8,256 nucleotides of DNA from contig URJD01000073.1 in the NCBI GenBank assembly GCA_900548075.1, positions 1-8,256 on the forward strand, in the 5' to 3' direction. Source of the stretch: an uncultured Collinsella sp. Lineage in GTDB: Bacteria > Actinomycetota > Coriobacteriia > Coriobacteriales > Coriobacteriaceae. Below are positions 1 through 6,616 of the stretch, piece by piece (position 1 is the first letter of the stretch; each line of letters starts with the position of its first letter). The position numbers and the translations under genes are program-made. Below the pieces are notes generated by a model. That model searched no databases and had not been told where the DNA came from. It saw nothing but the letters and a program-made list of their open reading frames with translations.

Positions 1-1658
1 AGGTCCACAGCTTCCTTCATCGTTGAACCGGGGTGGCTCGAGATTAGGTATGGCACTACGTACTGCTTGAGTCCGTATTCGCGGTTCAAGCGTTCAAATT
101 TACGGCAGAACGCGTCGTAGACGGCGCGGCTCGGTTTGCCCATCACGGACAGCACCGCGTCGCTCACGTGCTCGGGTGCTACGCGCAGCTGGCCCGAGAC
201 GTGATGCTCCAGCAGCTCGCGCAAAAACTCGTCCGAGGCGTCGGCCATGGTGTAGTCAAAGCGTATGCCGCTGCGGACGAAGACCTTCTTGACGCCCGGC
301 AGCTGGCGCAGATCGCGCAGCAGCTGCGTGTAGCCGCTCTCGTCGACCACCATGTTCTTGCACACACTCGGCCACAGACAGCGCTTGTTCTTGCACACGC
401 CGTGCTTGAGCTGCTTGTCGCAGGCCGGACGGCTAAAGTTGGCCGTCGGTCCACCCACGTCGTTGATGTAGCCCTTAAACTCGGGATCGTGCGTGAGCAG
501 CTCGGCCTCGCGCATGATCGAGTCGTGGCTGCGCATCTGCAGTACGCGGCCCTGGTGGAAGGTGAGGGCGCAAAACGAGCACTCGCCAAAACAGCCGCGG
601 TTGGAGCTAATGGAAAATTTGATTTCGGCAAAGGCCGGCACGCCGCCCGTTGCGTCGTAGTCGGGATGCCAATCGCGTGCGTAGGGGAGTTCGGCAACCT
701 CGTCCATCTCGTCTGTGGTGAGTGTTGCCGATGGCGGGTTCTGCACCACATAGACGCTGTTGGGGTAGGGCTCTACCAGACGATGCCCGGTGATGGGGTC
801 CATGTTCTGCTGCTGCACATTAAAGCTGCGCGCGTAGTTGAGCTTGTCGGCGGTAAGGTCGTCCCAGCTGGGCAGCAGGTCGTAGTCGTAGACCTCGTCG
901 AGCGAACCCGTGCGGTAGACGGTACCGTTGATGTAGGTGATCTGATCGACAGGCAGTCCGGCATCGAGCGCGTCGGCGATCTCGACGATCGCATGCTCGC
1001 CCATGCCGTAGATGAGGATGTCGGCGCCCGAGTCGAGCAGTACCGAGCGCTTGAGCTTGTCCTGCCAGTAGTCGTAGTGGGCCAGGCGGCGCAGGCTTGC
1101 CTCGATGCCGCCGATGATGATGGGAGCGTCCTTGAACGTCTGGCGGATGAGGTTGCCGTAGACCGTGACGGCACGATTGGGGCGGTGCCCCTCCTCGCCA
1201 CCGGGGGTATAGGCGTCGGTATGGCGGCGGTGCTTGGTCACCGAATAGTGGTTGACCATGGAGTCCATGTTGCCGGCGCTGACGAGAAAGCCCAGGCGCG
1301 GCTCGCCGAGCACGGTGATGCTGGCGGGGTCGGTCCAGTCGGGCTGGCAGATAATGCCCACTTTGTAGCCGTGCGCGTCGAGGACGCGGCTGATGATGGC
1401 CATGCCAAAGCTGGGGTGGTCCACGTAGGCGTCGCCGCAGATGTAGACGAAGTCGCACTGGTCCCAGCCACGCGCATCCATGTCGGCGCGGCTGACGGGG
1501 AGGAACTTGTCGCGGCCCGGACGCCAGGGGCGTGAGGGCGCTGCTGAGGCATGCGTGGGTCGCGAGCCCTGCGCCTTGCCGCCGCGCTTTTGCTGCTGGC
1601 CCTGTTTGCCCTGCTGTCCGCGTTGGCTGTTCTGAGCGTGCTGAGGCTTTTTTGCCAC
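1..1658 (-). CDS. ygiQ: YgiQ family radical SAM protein (UPF0313), C-terminus cut by window edge
   Basis: About 552 codons are visible; the family usually runs to roughly 600-740 residues, so the C-terminal part lies beyond base 1. Seen: a basic, Gln/Gly-rich low-complexity tail (residues 2 to ~50), then the conserved N-terminal domain beginning FLPVSRADMDARGWDQCDFV (from ~52) with the GDAYVDHPSFG motif, then a radical SAM core with cysteines C356, C360 and C363 in CFGECSFC, the CxxxCxxC signature that ligates the [4Fe-4S] cluster binding S-adenosylmethionine. The visible end (VVPYLISSHPGST) is typical of the family. The start is GTG at 1658, with GGGAGGG (1662-1668) just upstream and no in-frame alternative nearby. 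Known of the family: the exact substrate is unsettled, so no reaction is assigned. It is divergent from the DUF1275 gene. Family assignment is very secure; function is not. Confidence 0.95.
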   Translation of the reverse strand, partial: MAKKPQHAQNSQRGQQGKQGQQQKRGGKAQGSRPTHASAAPSRPWRPGRDKFLPVSRADMDARGWDQCDFVYICGDAYVDHPSFGMAIISRVLDAHGYKVGIICQPDWTDPASITVLGEPRLGFLVSAGNMDSMVNHYSVTKHRRHTDAYTPGGEEGHRPNRAVTVYGNLIRQTFKDAPIIIGGIEASLRRLAHYDYWQDKLKRSVLLDSGADILIYGMGEHAIVEIADALDAGLPVDQITYINGTVYRTGSLDEVYDYDLLPSWDDLTADKLNYARSFNVQQQNMDPITGHRLVEPYPNSVYVVQNPPSATLTTDEMDEVAELPYARDWHPDYDATGGVPAFAEIKFSISSNRGCFGECSFCALTFHQGRVLQMRSHDSIMREAELLTHDPEFKGYINDVGGPTANFSRPACDKQLKHGVCKNKRCLWPSVCKNMVVDESGYTQLLRDLRQLPGVKKVFVRSGIRFDYTMADASDEFLRELLEHHVSGQLRVAPEHVSDAVLSVMGKPSRAVYDAFCRKFERLNREYGLKQYVVPYLISSHPGSTMKEAVD

Positions 1659-1689
1659 GATCCCTCCCGGTGTTTGTATGCTGCACGTA

Positions 1690-1695
1690 ATTGTA
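1690..1695 (-). promoter_or_regulatory. Candidate -10 box of ygiQ
   Basis: Read on the minus strand this is TACAAT (5 of 6 to the -10 consensus). It would place the transcript start near 1683, leaving a leader of about 25 bases that holds the ribosome site. No good -35 hexamer is seen at the usual distance; that position falls inside the adjoining inverted repeat. Prediction only. Confidence 0.35.
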
Positions 1696-1730
1696 ACCAG
1701 TCTTTTTGGGACGGGGCTAAAAAGACTGGT
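1696..1730. repeat. Perfect 12-bp inverted repeat with 11-base spacer
   Basis: The arms are 1696-1707 (ACCAGTCTTTTT) and 1719-1730 (AAAAAGACTGGT), exact reverse complements, around GGGACGGGGCT. It directly abuts the candidate ygiQ -10 box and covers its -35 and spacer, so it would act as DNA (an operator) rather than as RNA in the ygiQ transcript. It could equally be one copy of a dispersed intergenic repeat, or a bidirectional terminator-like hairpin, since the arms end in T5/A5. The structure is certain; the role is open. Confidence 0.8.
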
Positions 1731-1910
1731 GGAGTACATGGGCTGGCGGATCGGCGTGTCGATGCGGGTGTCGGCGCCGCGCCCGCCGTTTGTTTCCAGA
1801 CTGTGTATCCGCGCGTTGGGGAGCCCGTCTCGCGCGCATGCCATGTTGTCAATGGGTTACAGTATGAACGGCGGCTATGTTTCCGCCAACGCACGAGAGA
1901 GTCGTCAACA

Positions 1911-1916
1911 AGGAGG
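1911..1916 (+). promoter_or_regulatory. Ribosome binding site deciding the DUF1275 gene start
   Basis: AGGAGG lies 10 bases before ATG 1927. The reading frame stays open upstream to an ATG at 1678, but that extension has no ribosome site and is not membrane-protein-like, so this site fixes the start at 1927. The ATG at 1917 that touches the motif is in another frame. Confidence 0.75.
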
Positions 1917-1926
1917 ATGCACGACG

Positions 1927-2643
1927 ATGCAGCGTGCCAAACAGATATCGGAGTCTATTGAGCTGGGCATCATCTTGGCGCTCGCCGGTGGCTTTATGGA
2001 TGTGTATTCGTACATTGGGCGCGATCATGTTTTCGCCAACGCGCAGACGGGCAACATCCTGCTCGTGGGCGTGAGCATCTCGGAAGGCAACTGGGCGCTG
2101 GCGGGACGCTATTTCTTCCCCGTGGTGTCGTTTGCCGTGGGCATTATGCTTGCCGACTTGGTTCACGAGCGGTTTGGCAGTGTGATTCACTGGCGTCAGG
2201 TGACGGTGTTCTTTGAAGCCGTCATCTTGCTGGGCGTGAGTTTTATTCCCGGTGGCGATTTCAACCTGCTCGCCAACTGCCTCACTTCGTTTGCCTGCGG
2301 TATGCAAGTCGAGAGCTTCCGCAAGATCCACGGTCACGGCATCGCCACGACCATGTGCATCGGCAACTTGCGCAACGCGCTGCAAAACGTGGATGATTAC
2401 ATCATCACCCACAAGCGCGGCTTTTTGGAAAACGGCCTGCTGTACTTTGGCGTGATCTTTACCTTTGTGTTTGGCGCCGTGCTGGGCAACTGGTGTATTG
2501 AGCGCATGGGGCTGCACGCCATCGTCGTGGCGAGCGTGCTGCTGTTTGTCGCGTTTGCTATCATGTTTATCGATCGCGAGCGCGATTTACGCTTTCGTTG
2601 GAAGCGCGCCTGCGAAGATTGGAAGGACGCCTGCCAAAAATAG
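1927..2643 (+). CDS. YoaK/DUF1275 family integral membrane protein
   Basis: A 238-residue protein, a usual length for the family. Seen: about six hydrophobic segments (roughly residues 12-29, 60-80, 91-107, 112-127, 170-188, 196-214) and the family's conserved stretches GGFMDVYSY (21-29), FANAQTGN (36-43), GMQVESF (125-131) and TTMCIGNLR (141-149), then a charged cytoplasmic-looking tail rich in Arg and Lys (217-238). Known of the family: DUF1275 proteins are widespread inner-membrane proteins, often suggested to be transporters, without a settled substrate; I assign none. The start is ATG 1927 with AGGAGG upstream; a longer in-frame start at 1678 would add 83 unlikely residues. It is divergent from ygiQ and probably monocistronic, because two hairpins follow before the fucO control region. 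Confidence 0.88.
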   Translation: MQRAKQISESIELGIILALAGGFMDVYSYIGRDHVFANAQTGNILLVGVSISEGNWALAGRYFFPVVSFAVGIMLADLVHERFGSVIHWRQVTVFFEAVILLGVSFIPGGDFNLLANCLTSFACGMQVESFRKIHGHGIATTMCIGNLRNALQNVDDYIITHKRGFLENGLLYFGVIFTFVFGAVLGNWCIERMGLHAIVVASVLLFVAFAIMFIDRERDLRFRWKRACEDWKDACQK

Positions 2644-2654
2644 TGGCAAGATGT

Positions 2655-2677
2655 GACAAGGGGCTGGCCCCTTTGTC
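2655..2677 (+). other. Hairpin after the DUF1275 gene
   Basis: GACAAGGGG pairs with CCCCTTTGTC (one bulged base) around a short CTGG-type loop. No T-run follows, so it is not a good terminator alone; it may protect the 3' end or assist the stronger terminator downstream. Confidence 0.5.
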
Positions 2678-2695
2678 GCACTGATTAAAATTGGG

Positions 2696-2730
2696 AAGGG
2701 GACGGCCATCTCGGCCGCCCCTTTTTGTTT
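2696..2730 (+). terminator. Rho-independent terminator of the DUF1275 gene
   Basis: AAGGGG-A-CGGCC (2696-2707) pairs with GGCCG-CCCCTT (2713-2723), with one bulged A and a 5-base loop, followed by TTTTTGTTT. This is a classic intrinsic terminator and separates the DUF1275 gene from fucO. Confidence 0.85.
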
Positions 2731-2756
2731 AGTGGTCTGGTGGTGACGATACCAGT

Positions 2757-2774
2757 TGTTGAAACGCTTTAACA
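2757..2774. promoter_or_regulatory. LacI-type operator candidate upstream of fucO
   Basis: TGTTGAAACGCTTTAACA is an 18-bp palindrome centred on CG, with 7 of 9 base pairs symmetric. Its form resembles LacI/GalR-family operators (TGTTAAACGTTTAACA type). The core AACGCTTT recurs inverted at 2806-2813 (AAAGCGTT). The site lies roughly 60-80 bases before the predicted start of transcription. The cre signature bases of CcpA are missing, so that regulator is not implied. No regulator gene is in the window. Confidence 0.4.
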
Positions 2775-2824
2775 CTTTTGACGTTCTCACGTGTTTTTTG
2801 TTTCAAAAGCGTTAGGATGGGACT

Positions 2825-2830
2825 TATAGT
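2825..2830 (+). promoter_or_regulatory. Candidate -10 box of fucO
   Basis: TATAGT matches the -10 consensus at 5 of 6 positions and would start transcription near 2837. The -35 region at normal spacing (about 2802-2807) is poor; TTGTTT at 2798-2803 is 21 bases away. This could mean an activator-dependent promoter, or that the true promoter is elsewhere. Confidence 0.4.
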
Positions 2831-2853
2831 GCGGGGCGTAACAGGTGCCCCGC
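2831..2853. other. G/C-rich inverted repeat before the fucO ribosome site
   Basis: GCGGGGC (2831-2837) and GCCCCGC (2847-2853) are exact complements around a 9-base loop. The AGGAGG of fucO (2861-2866) follows 7 bases later, 6 bases before ATG 2873. If transcription starts near 2837, the left arm is not in the RNA and this would be a DNA site; if it starts further upstream, it is a leader hairpin. Confidence 0.55.
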
Positions 2854-2872
2854 GCACGATAGGAGGCTATCA

Positions 2873-4039
2873 ATGGCTAATCGTTTCGTTCTCAACACCA
2901 TCTCTTATCATGGTTCCGGCGCCATCAAGGAGATCCCCGGCGAGCTCCAGCGTCGCGGCTACAAGAAGATTTTCGTCTGCTCCGACCCCGACCTGGTCAA
3001 GTTTGGCGTTACCGCTAAGGTGACCGACGAGCTCGACGCCGCCGGCATCGCTTGGAGCCTCTACTCCGAGATCAAGCCCAACCCCACCATCCAGAACGTC
3101 AAGGACGGCGTCGAGGCCTTCAAGGCCGCCGAGGCTGACGCTATCGTGACCATCGGTGGCGGCTCTTCCATGGACACCGCCAAGGCCATCGGCATCATCA
3201 TCAACAACCCTGAGTTCGCCGATGTCCGCAGCCTCGAGGGCGTTGCTCCCACCAAGAACCATGCCGTGTTCACCATCGCCGTGCCGACGACCGCCGGTAC
3301 CGCTGCTGAGGTGACCATCAACTACGTCATCACCGACCCCGAGAAGGTCCGCAAGTTCGTGTGCGTCGACACCAACGACGCCCCCGAGGTCGCCGTCGTC
3401 GACCCCGACATGATGGCTTCCATGCCCGCCGGCCTGACCGCCTCCACCGGCATGGACGCTCTAACCCACGCCATCGAGGGCTACACCACCAAGGGCGCTT
3501 GGGAGCTCTCCGACATGTTCCACTTTGAGGCCATTAAGCTGATCAGCGAGAACCTGCGCGACTCTGTCGCCGAGGCCAAGTCCGGCAAGCCCGGCTCCGG
3601 CCGCGAGGGCATGGCTCTTGGCCAGTATGTCGCCGGCATGGGCTTCTCCAACGTTGGCCTGGGCATCGACCACGCCATGGCTCACACCCTGTCCGCTCAC
3701 TACGACACCCCGCACGGCGTCGCTTGCGCCATGCTGCTGCCGATCGCCATGGAGTTCAACAAGCCGGTTTGCGCCGAGCGCCTGGCCAAGGTTGCCGTCG
3801 CCATGGGCGTTGACACCACGGGCATGAGCACCGACGAGGCCGCCGACGCCGCCATCGCCGCCGTCAAGCAGCTCTCTGCCGACGTGAACATCCCGCACGT
3901 CTGCGAGGCCATGAAGGCTGACGAGATCGAGGTCCTGGCCAAGGACGCCATGGCTGACGCCTGCTTCCCGGGTAACCCGCGCGAGGCGACGCTCGACGAC
4001 GTCATCGAGCTCTTCAAGAAGATCTGCCCGGCTGAGTAA
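2873..4039 (+). CDS. fucO: Lactaldehyde reductase / 1,2-propanediol oxidoreductase, iron-dependent group III ADH
   Basis: A 388-residue iron-containing alcohol dehydrogenase, near the 382-residue E. coli FucO and resembling it along its whole length (for example GTAAEVTINYVITD and MALGQYVAGMGFSNVGLG). FucO reduces L-lactaldehyde to 1,2-propanediol with NADH when fucose or rhamnose is fermented. Seen: the nucleotide-binding GGGSSMD loop (95-101), an Asp (D38) at the position that favours NAD over NADP, metal ligands D195 and H199 (DALTHAIEGY), H267 and H281 (TPHG), plus H271 in the active site. AGGAGG lies 6 bases before ATG 2873. No fucose or rhamnose genes adjoin it and it looks monocistronic, so a broader role in aldehyde disposal is possible. 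Lysine is always AAG and isoleucine nearly always ATC, suggesting high expression. Confidence 0.93.
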   Translation: MANRFVLNTISYHGSGAIKEIPGELQRRGYKKIFVCSDPDLVKFGVTAKVTDELDAAGIAWSLYSEIKPNPTIQNVKDGVEAFKAAEADAIVTIGGGSSMDTAKAIGIIINNPEFADVRSLEGVAPTKNHAVFTIAVPTTAGTAAEVTINYVITDPEKVRKFVCVDTNDAPEVAVVDPDMMASMPAGLTASTGMDALTHAIEGYTTKGAWELSDMFHFEAIKLISENLRDSVAEAKSGKPGSGREGMALGQYVAGMGFSNVGLGIDHAMAHTLSAHYDTPHGVACAMLLPIAMEFNKPVCAERLAKVAVAMGVDTTGMSTDEAADAAIAAVKQLSADVNIPHVCEAMKADEIEVLAKDAMADACFPGNPREATLDDVIELFKKICPAE

Positions 4040-4056
4040 ATTACTCCCGTCGGCGG

Positions 4057-4167
4057 TCCCGGGCTTCCCTCCGGGCGCGTCCTCGGACATGTAAAAGGCC
4101 CCGCTGCGCGCGTTGCGCGGCGGGGCCTTTTACGTCCTGCGGAATGCGCCCGGAGGGAAGCCCGGGA
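4057..4167. repeat. 111-bp exactly symmetric nested palindrome downstream of fucO
   Basis: The outer arms 4057-4078 and 4146-4167 are perfect 22-bp inverted repeats (beginning TCCCGGGCTTCC). Inside them lie two 12-base spacers, 4079-4090 (GTCCTCGGACAT) and 4134-4145 (GTCCTGCGGAAT), alike as direct copies (8 of 12) and each able to form a tiny hairpin. Inside those is a 19-bp stem with a 5-base loop (4091-4133). The plan 22+12+19+5+19+12+22 is exactly symmetric about base 4112. It may be a dispersed intergenic element (REP- or MITE-like), a compound terminator, or a DNA cruciform site. No target-site duplication was recognised. Confidence 0.85.
4091..4133. terminator. Strong bidirectional terminator-like hairpin after fucO
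   Basis: GTAAAAGGCCCCGC pairs with GCGGGGCCTTTTAC, extended inward by a U-G pair and GCGC/GCGC to a 19-bp stem around loop GCGTT. The T-run lies in the distal arm on either strand (CCTTTTAC), so it can end transcription in both directions. It starts 52 bases after the fucO stop and is the core of the larger palindrome. Confidence 0.75.
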
Positions 4168-4365
4168 TCGCCTGCGTTCTTTTCTCAGATGCCGGGGTGC
4201 CGGAAAGGCGGGATGTGAGGGGCGCATTGTTGGATGGCGCCTTGTATCTGCTTATCGTGGTGGGCGCAGTTCTGGGGAGCTCGATGGGTCATCTCGCGAG
4301 GTAAAAAGATGGTTCGCGGTGGTATTGTTGCTGTGGGTTTAATTCGATATGAAAGGGTGACTTTG
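4168..4365. other. Rest of the 326-base gene-free gap before the peptidase gene
   Basis: After the palindrome this part presumably holds the promoter of the M42 gene, but no convincing -35/-10 pair is seen. TTGTTG (4325-4330) and TATGAA (4348-4353) are 17 bases apart, but would start transcription at the ribosome site itself. The only coding hint is a possible 29-codon hydrophobic ORF, GTG 4215 to TAA 4304, with AAAGGCGGG just upstream; it is too weak to call a gene. Confidence 0.4.
4354..4359 (+). promoter_or_regulatory. Ribosome binding site deciding the M42 peptidase start
   Basis: AGGGTG lies 6 bases before GTG 4366. From it, ATG 4375 is 15 bases away and TTG 4363 only 3, so GTG 4366 is preferred. 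The frame is open back to ATG 4234, but that 44-residue extension is not peptidase-like and would place this site inside the gene. Confidence 0.55.
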
Positions 4366-5394
4366 GTGTCCAAGATGGATTCTACGCTCTCCTATATTAC
4401 TGACCAGTTGAAGGCACTGACTTCTATTGCTTCGCCTACGGGCTATACCCGTGCGGCGACTGATTATCTGATGGAAACGTTGCGCGAGATGGGGTTTGGG
4501 CCCGAGCGTTCCAATAAGGGCAACGTGTTGGTTGAGCTTGGTGGCGAGGGTGAGCCGCTCGTACTGGCGAGCCATGTCGATACCCTGGGCGCCATGGTGC
4601 GCTCCATTAAGGACAATGGTCGCTTGCGTCCCACGACGCTCGGCGGGCATCAGTGGTCTACGGCCGATGGCGAGAACTGTACCGTCTACACACGCGATGG
4701 CAATGTCTACACGGGCGTGGTCCTCAATACCGAGCCTTCGGCGCATGTGGCCGATGAGCCGGTCAAGACCATCGAGAAGAACATGGAAATCCTGCTCGAC
4801 GAGAACGTTGACAGCAAGGACGATGTGCTCGAGCTGGGTATTCAGACCGGCGACATCATCGCTATGGATCCGCGTACCACGGTGACGGAGAGCGGCTACA
4901 TCAAGAGCCGCTTCCTGGATGACAAGCTGTCGGCGTCGATTCTGCTGGGCCTGGCCCGCGCCGTTGCTGGCGGCGAGGTGACGCTTTCGCGCAAGGTGTC
5001 GCTGCTCTTTACCGTGTACGAGGAGGTTGGCCACGGCGGTGCCTTTGTGCCGGCCGACACGCGCGAGATGATCAGCGTTGACATGGGCTGCGTGGGCGAC
5101 GACTTGGGCTGCACCGAGCGCATGGTGTCGATTTGCGCCAAGGATTCGGGCGGCCCCTACAACTACGATCTGGTGACCACACTGTCCAATATTGCGCGCG
5201 AGCTGGAGCTCGATTACGCCATCGACGTGTACCCGCATTACGGTTCCGACGTCGAGGCCACGCTTTCGGCCGGCTATGACATTCGCCATGGCCTGATCGG
5301 CCCCGGCGTGTATGCGAGCCACAACTACGAGCGCAGCCACATGGACGGCGTGCGCAACACCTACGAGCTCGTCCGCGCCTACGTTCAGCGCTAG
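4366..5394 (+). CDS. M42 family metallopeptidase (glutamyl-aminopeptidase-like)
   Basis: 342 residues from GTG 4366, within the usual 330-365 of family M42. Known of the family: cytosolic di-metal (Zn/Co) aminopeptidases that form large tetrahedral dodecamers and trim short peptides; some members were annotated as endoglucanases in error. Seen: H70 and D72 in LASHVDTLGAMV (metal ligand and neighbour), D185/D186 in SRFLDDKLSAS (bridging Asp), E219-E220 in YEEVGHGGA (catalytic base and metal ligand), D239 in SVDMG, and a C-terminal ASHNYERSH (H319 or H324 the last ligand). The full active-site set is present. Specificity cannot be read from sequence. The gene is convergent with mnmA. The start is chosen by the ribosome site; ATG 4375 would remove three residues. 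Confidence 0.9.
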   Translation: MSKMDSTLSYITDQLKALTSIASPTGYTRAATDYLMETLREMGFGPERSNKGNVLVELGGEGEPLVLASHVDTLGAMVRSIKDNGRLRPTTLGGHQWSTADGENCTVYTRDGNVYTGVVLNTEPSAHVADEPVKTIEKNMEILLDENVDSKDDVLELGIQTGDIIAMDPRTTVTESGYIKSRFLDDKLSASILLGLARAVAGGEVTLSRKVSLLFTVYEEVGHGGAFVPADTREMISVDMGCVGDDLGCTERMVSICAKDSGGPYNYDLVTTLSNIARELELDYAIDVYPHYGSDVEATLSAGYDIRHGLIGPGVYASHNYERSHMDGVRNTYELVRAYVQR

Positions 5395-5422
5395 ACGCAT
5401 CGACAATGCTCATCGAGCCTGC

Positions 5423-5456
5423 CGCCCCGGTTGTTGCAGCGATGCCAGCCGGGGCG
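5423..5456. terminator. Hairpin between the convergent peptidase and mnmA genes
   Basis: CGCCCCGGTTG (5423-5433) pairs with CAGCCGGGGCG (5446-5456), 11 bp including one G-T pair, around a 12-base loop. Its place between two convergent stops suggests a shared terminator, but neither strand has a clear T-run after it. Confidence 0.5.
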
Positions 5457-5486
5457 TCCTCTATAACTTGCGGTGGCGGGGAGCTG

Positions 5487-6587
5487 TTATTTGATGGCTG
5501 ACGTAACGGTGCCGCCGCCCAAGACGATGTCGCCGCGGTAGATAACGACTGCCTGGCCGGGGGCGATGGCTCGCTGCGGCTCGTCAAAAGTCAGCAGCAT
5601 TTGTCCGTCGGCGCCACGTGTAAGGGTCGCCGCCTGGTCTTTCTGACGGTAGCGGTACTTGGCACCTACGCGAATGCCGCCGGCGCCGAGCTCAGCCTCC
5701 ATGCGCGTGTCCGGCGCGCTCCAGATCCAGTCGTTGGCCGTGAGCGCCGCGGCGGTCAGATCTTCCGCCTCGCCCAGATGCACAATGTTGTTGGCGGCGT
5801 CGACACCCGTTACGTACACGGGATGTGCCATCGCGACGCCCAGGCCCTTGCGCTGGCCGACGGTATAGCGCAGCGCGCCGTTGTGGCGTCCGACCACGCT
5901 GCCGTCGCGCCATACGATGTCGCCCGGCTCGGCGGCATGTCCGCAGCGGCGCTCGATATAGCCCGCGTAGTCGCCGTCCGGGATAAAACAGATATCCTCG
6001 CTCTCGGCCTTCTTGGCGTTGATGAAGCCCTGCCCGGCGGCAATGCGGCGTACGTCGCGCTCTTTGTCCAGACCCGCCAGCGGAAAAATCGTGCGCGCCA
6101 GACGCTCCTGCGTAAGCGAATACAAAAAGTAACTCTGGTCCTTTTTGGGGTCCTCGCCGCGATGCAGCTGCCAGGTGCCATCTGCCGCCTGGCTTGTTTT
6201 GGCGTAATGTCCCGTTGCAATGTAGTCGCAGCCCATGTCCAGCGCCGCATCGAGCAGCGCGCCAAACTTAATGTGGCGGTTGCAGATAATGCACGGATTG
6301 GGCGTCAGCCCCTCCCGGTAGGCGCTCACAAAGCGCTCGATAACGCTGTGGTCGAACGTCTGCTGCAAGTCGAGCACGTGGTGGGGAATCCCGATGCGCT
6401 CGGCAACGGCCTTCGCGTCGGCGATGTCGCGGTCGACCTTACTCATGCCCGTGGCGGGGTCGGGTGCGGGGCAGGTGAGGCGCATGGTGGCGCCGACACA
6501 TTCGTAGCCCTGGCTTTTGAGCAGGTACGCGGTCACGCTGGAATCGACGCCGCCGCTCATGGCGACGAGCACGCGCTTGTTGTGCAT
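5487..6587 (-). CDS. mnmA: tRNA-specific 2-thiouridylase MnmA
   Basis: 366 residues, the normal family length. MnmA adenylates U34 of tRNA-Lys, -Glu and -Gln with ATP and replaces the C2 oxygen with sulfur delivered by a cysteine desulfurase, with or without a relay; it acts in the cytoplasm. Seen: the PP-loop ATP site MSGGVDSS (10-17), catalytic C99 in NPCIICN, the TGHYAK motif (125-130), DQSYFLY (150-156) and C200 in SEDICFI, the cysteine that carries the persulfide; then the C-terminal domain with GQRKGLG. Both active cysteines are intact. AAGGAG lies 9-10 bases before ATG 6587. It lies downstream of cysK on the same strand but behind a terminator, with a probable promoter of its own. Convergent with the M42 gene. 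Confidence 0.96.
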   Translation of the reverse strand: MHNKRVLVAMSGGVDSSVTAYLLKSQGYECVGATMRLTCPAPDPATGMSKVDRDIADAKAVAERIGIPHHVLDLQQTFDHSVIERFVSAYREGLTPNPCIICNRHIKFGALLDAALDMGCDYIATGHYAKTSQAADGTWQLHRGEDPKKDQSYFLYSLTQERLARTIFPLAGLDKERDVRRIAAGQGFINAKKAESEDICFIPDGDYAGYIERRCGHAAEPGDIVWRDGSVVGRHNGALRYTVGQRKGLGVAMAHPVYVTGVDAANNIVHLGEAEDLTAAALTANDWIWSAPDTRMEAELGAGGIRVGAKYRYRQKDQAATLTRGADGQMLLTFDEPQRAIAPGQAVVIYRGDIVLGGGTVTSAIK

Positions 6588-6616
6588 GGGGAGGTTCTCC
6601 TTGGTGGCATGCGGCC

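Noticed and set aside
168..1535. 455-codon plus-strand open frame
   Set aside because: It is antisense to the ygiQ gene, whose reading is confirmed by family motifs and the CxxxCxxC cluster. Long antisense frames are expected in GC-rich coding DNA.
1678..1926. N-terminal extension of the DUF1275 gene from ATG 1678
   Set aside because: It runs through the inverted repeat, has no ribosome site and is not similar to the family start; AGGAGG before ATG 1927 is decisive.
2757..2774. Rex or CcpA (cre) site before fucO
   Set aside because: The half-site spacing does not fit Rex (TTGTTAA-N4-TTAACAA), and the conserved G and C of cre are missing; only a general LacI-type form is supported.
4113..4304. 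63-codon plus-strand frame starting in the palindrome
   Set aside because: Its first half is the terminator and palindrome sequence; only the last 29 codons are even a weak candidate.
4234..4365. N-terminal extension of the M42 gene from ATG 4234
   Set aside because: It adds 44 residues unlike the family and has no ribosome site; the AGGGTG before GTG 4366 fits better.
4339..5406. 355-codon minus-strand frame over the peptidase
   Set aside because: Antisense shadow of a gene with a complete M42 active-site set; no recognisable motifs.
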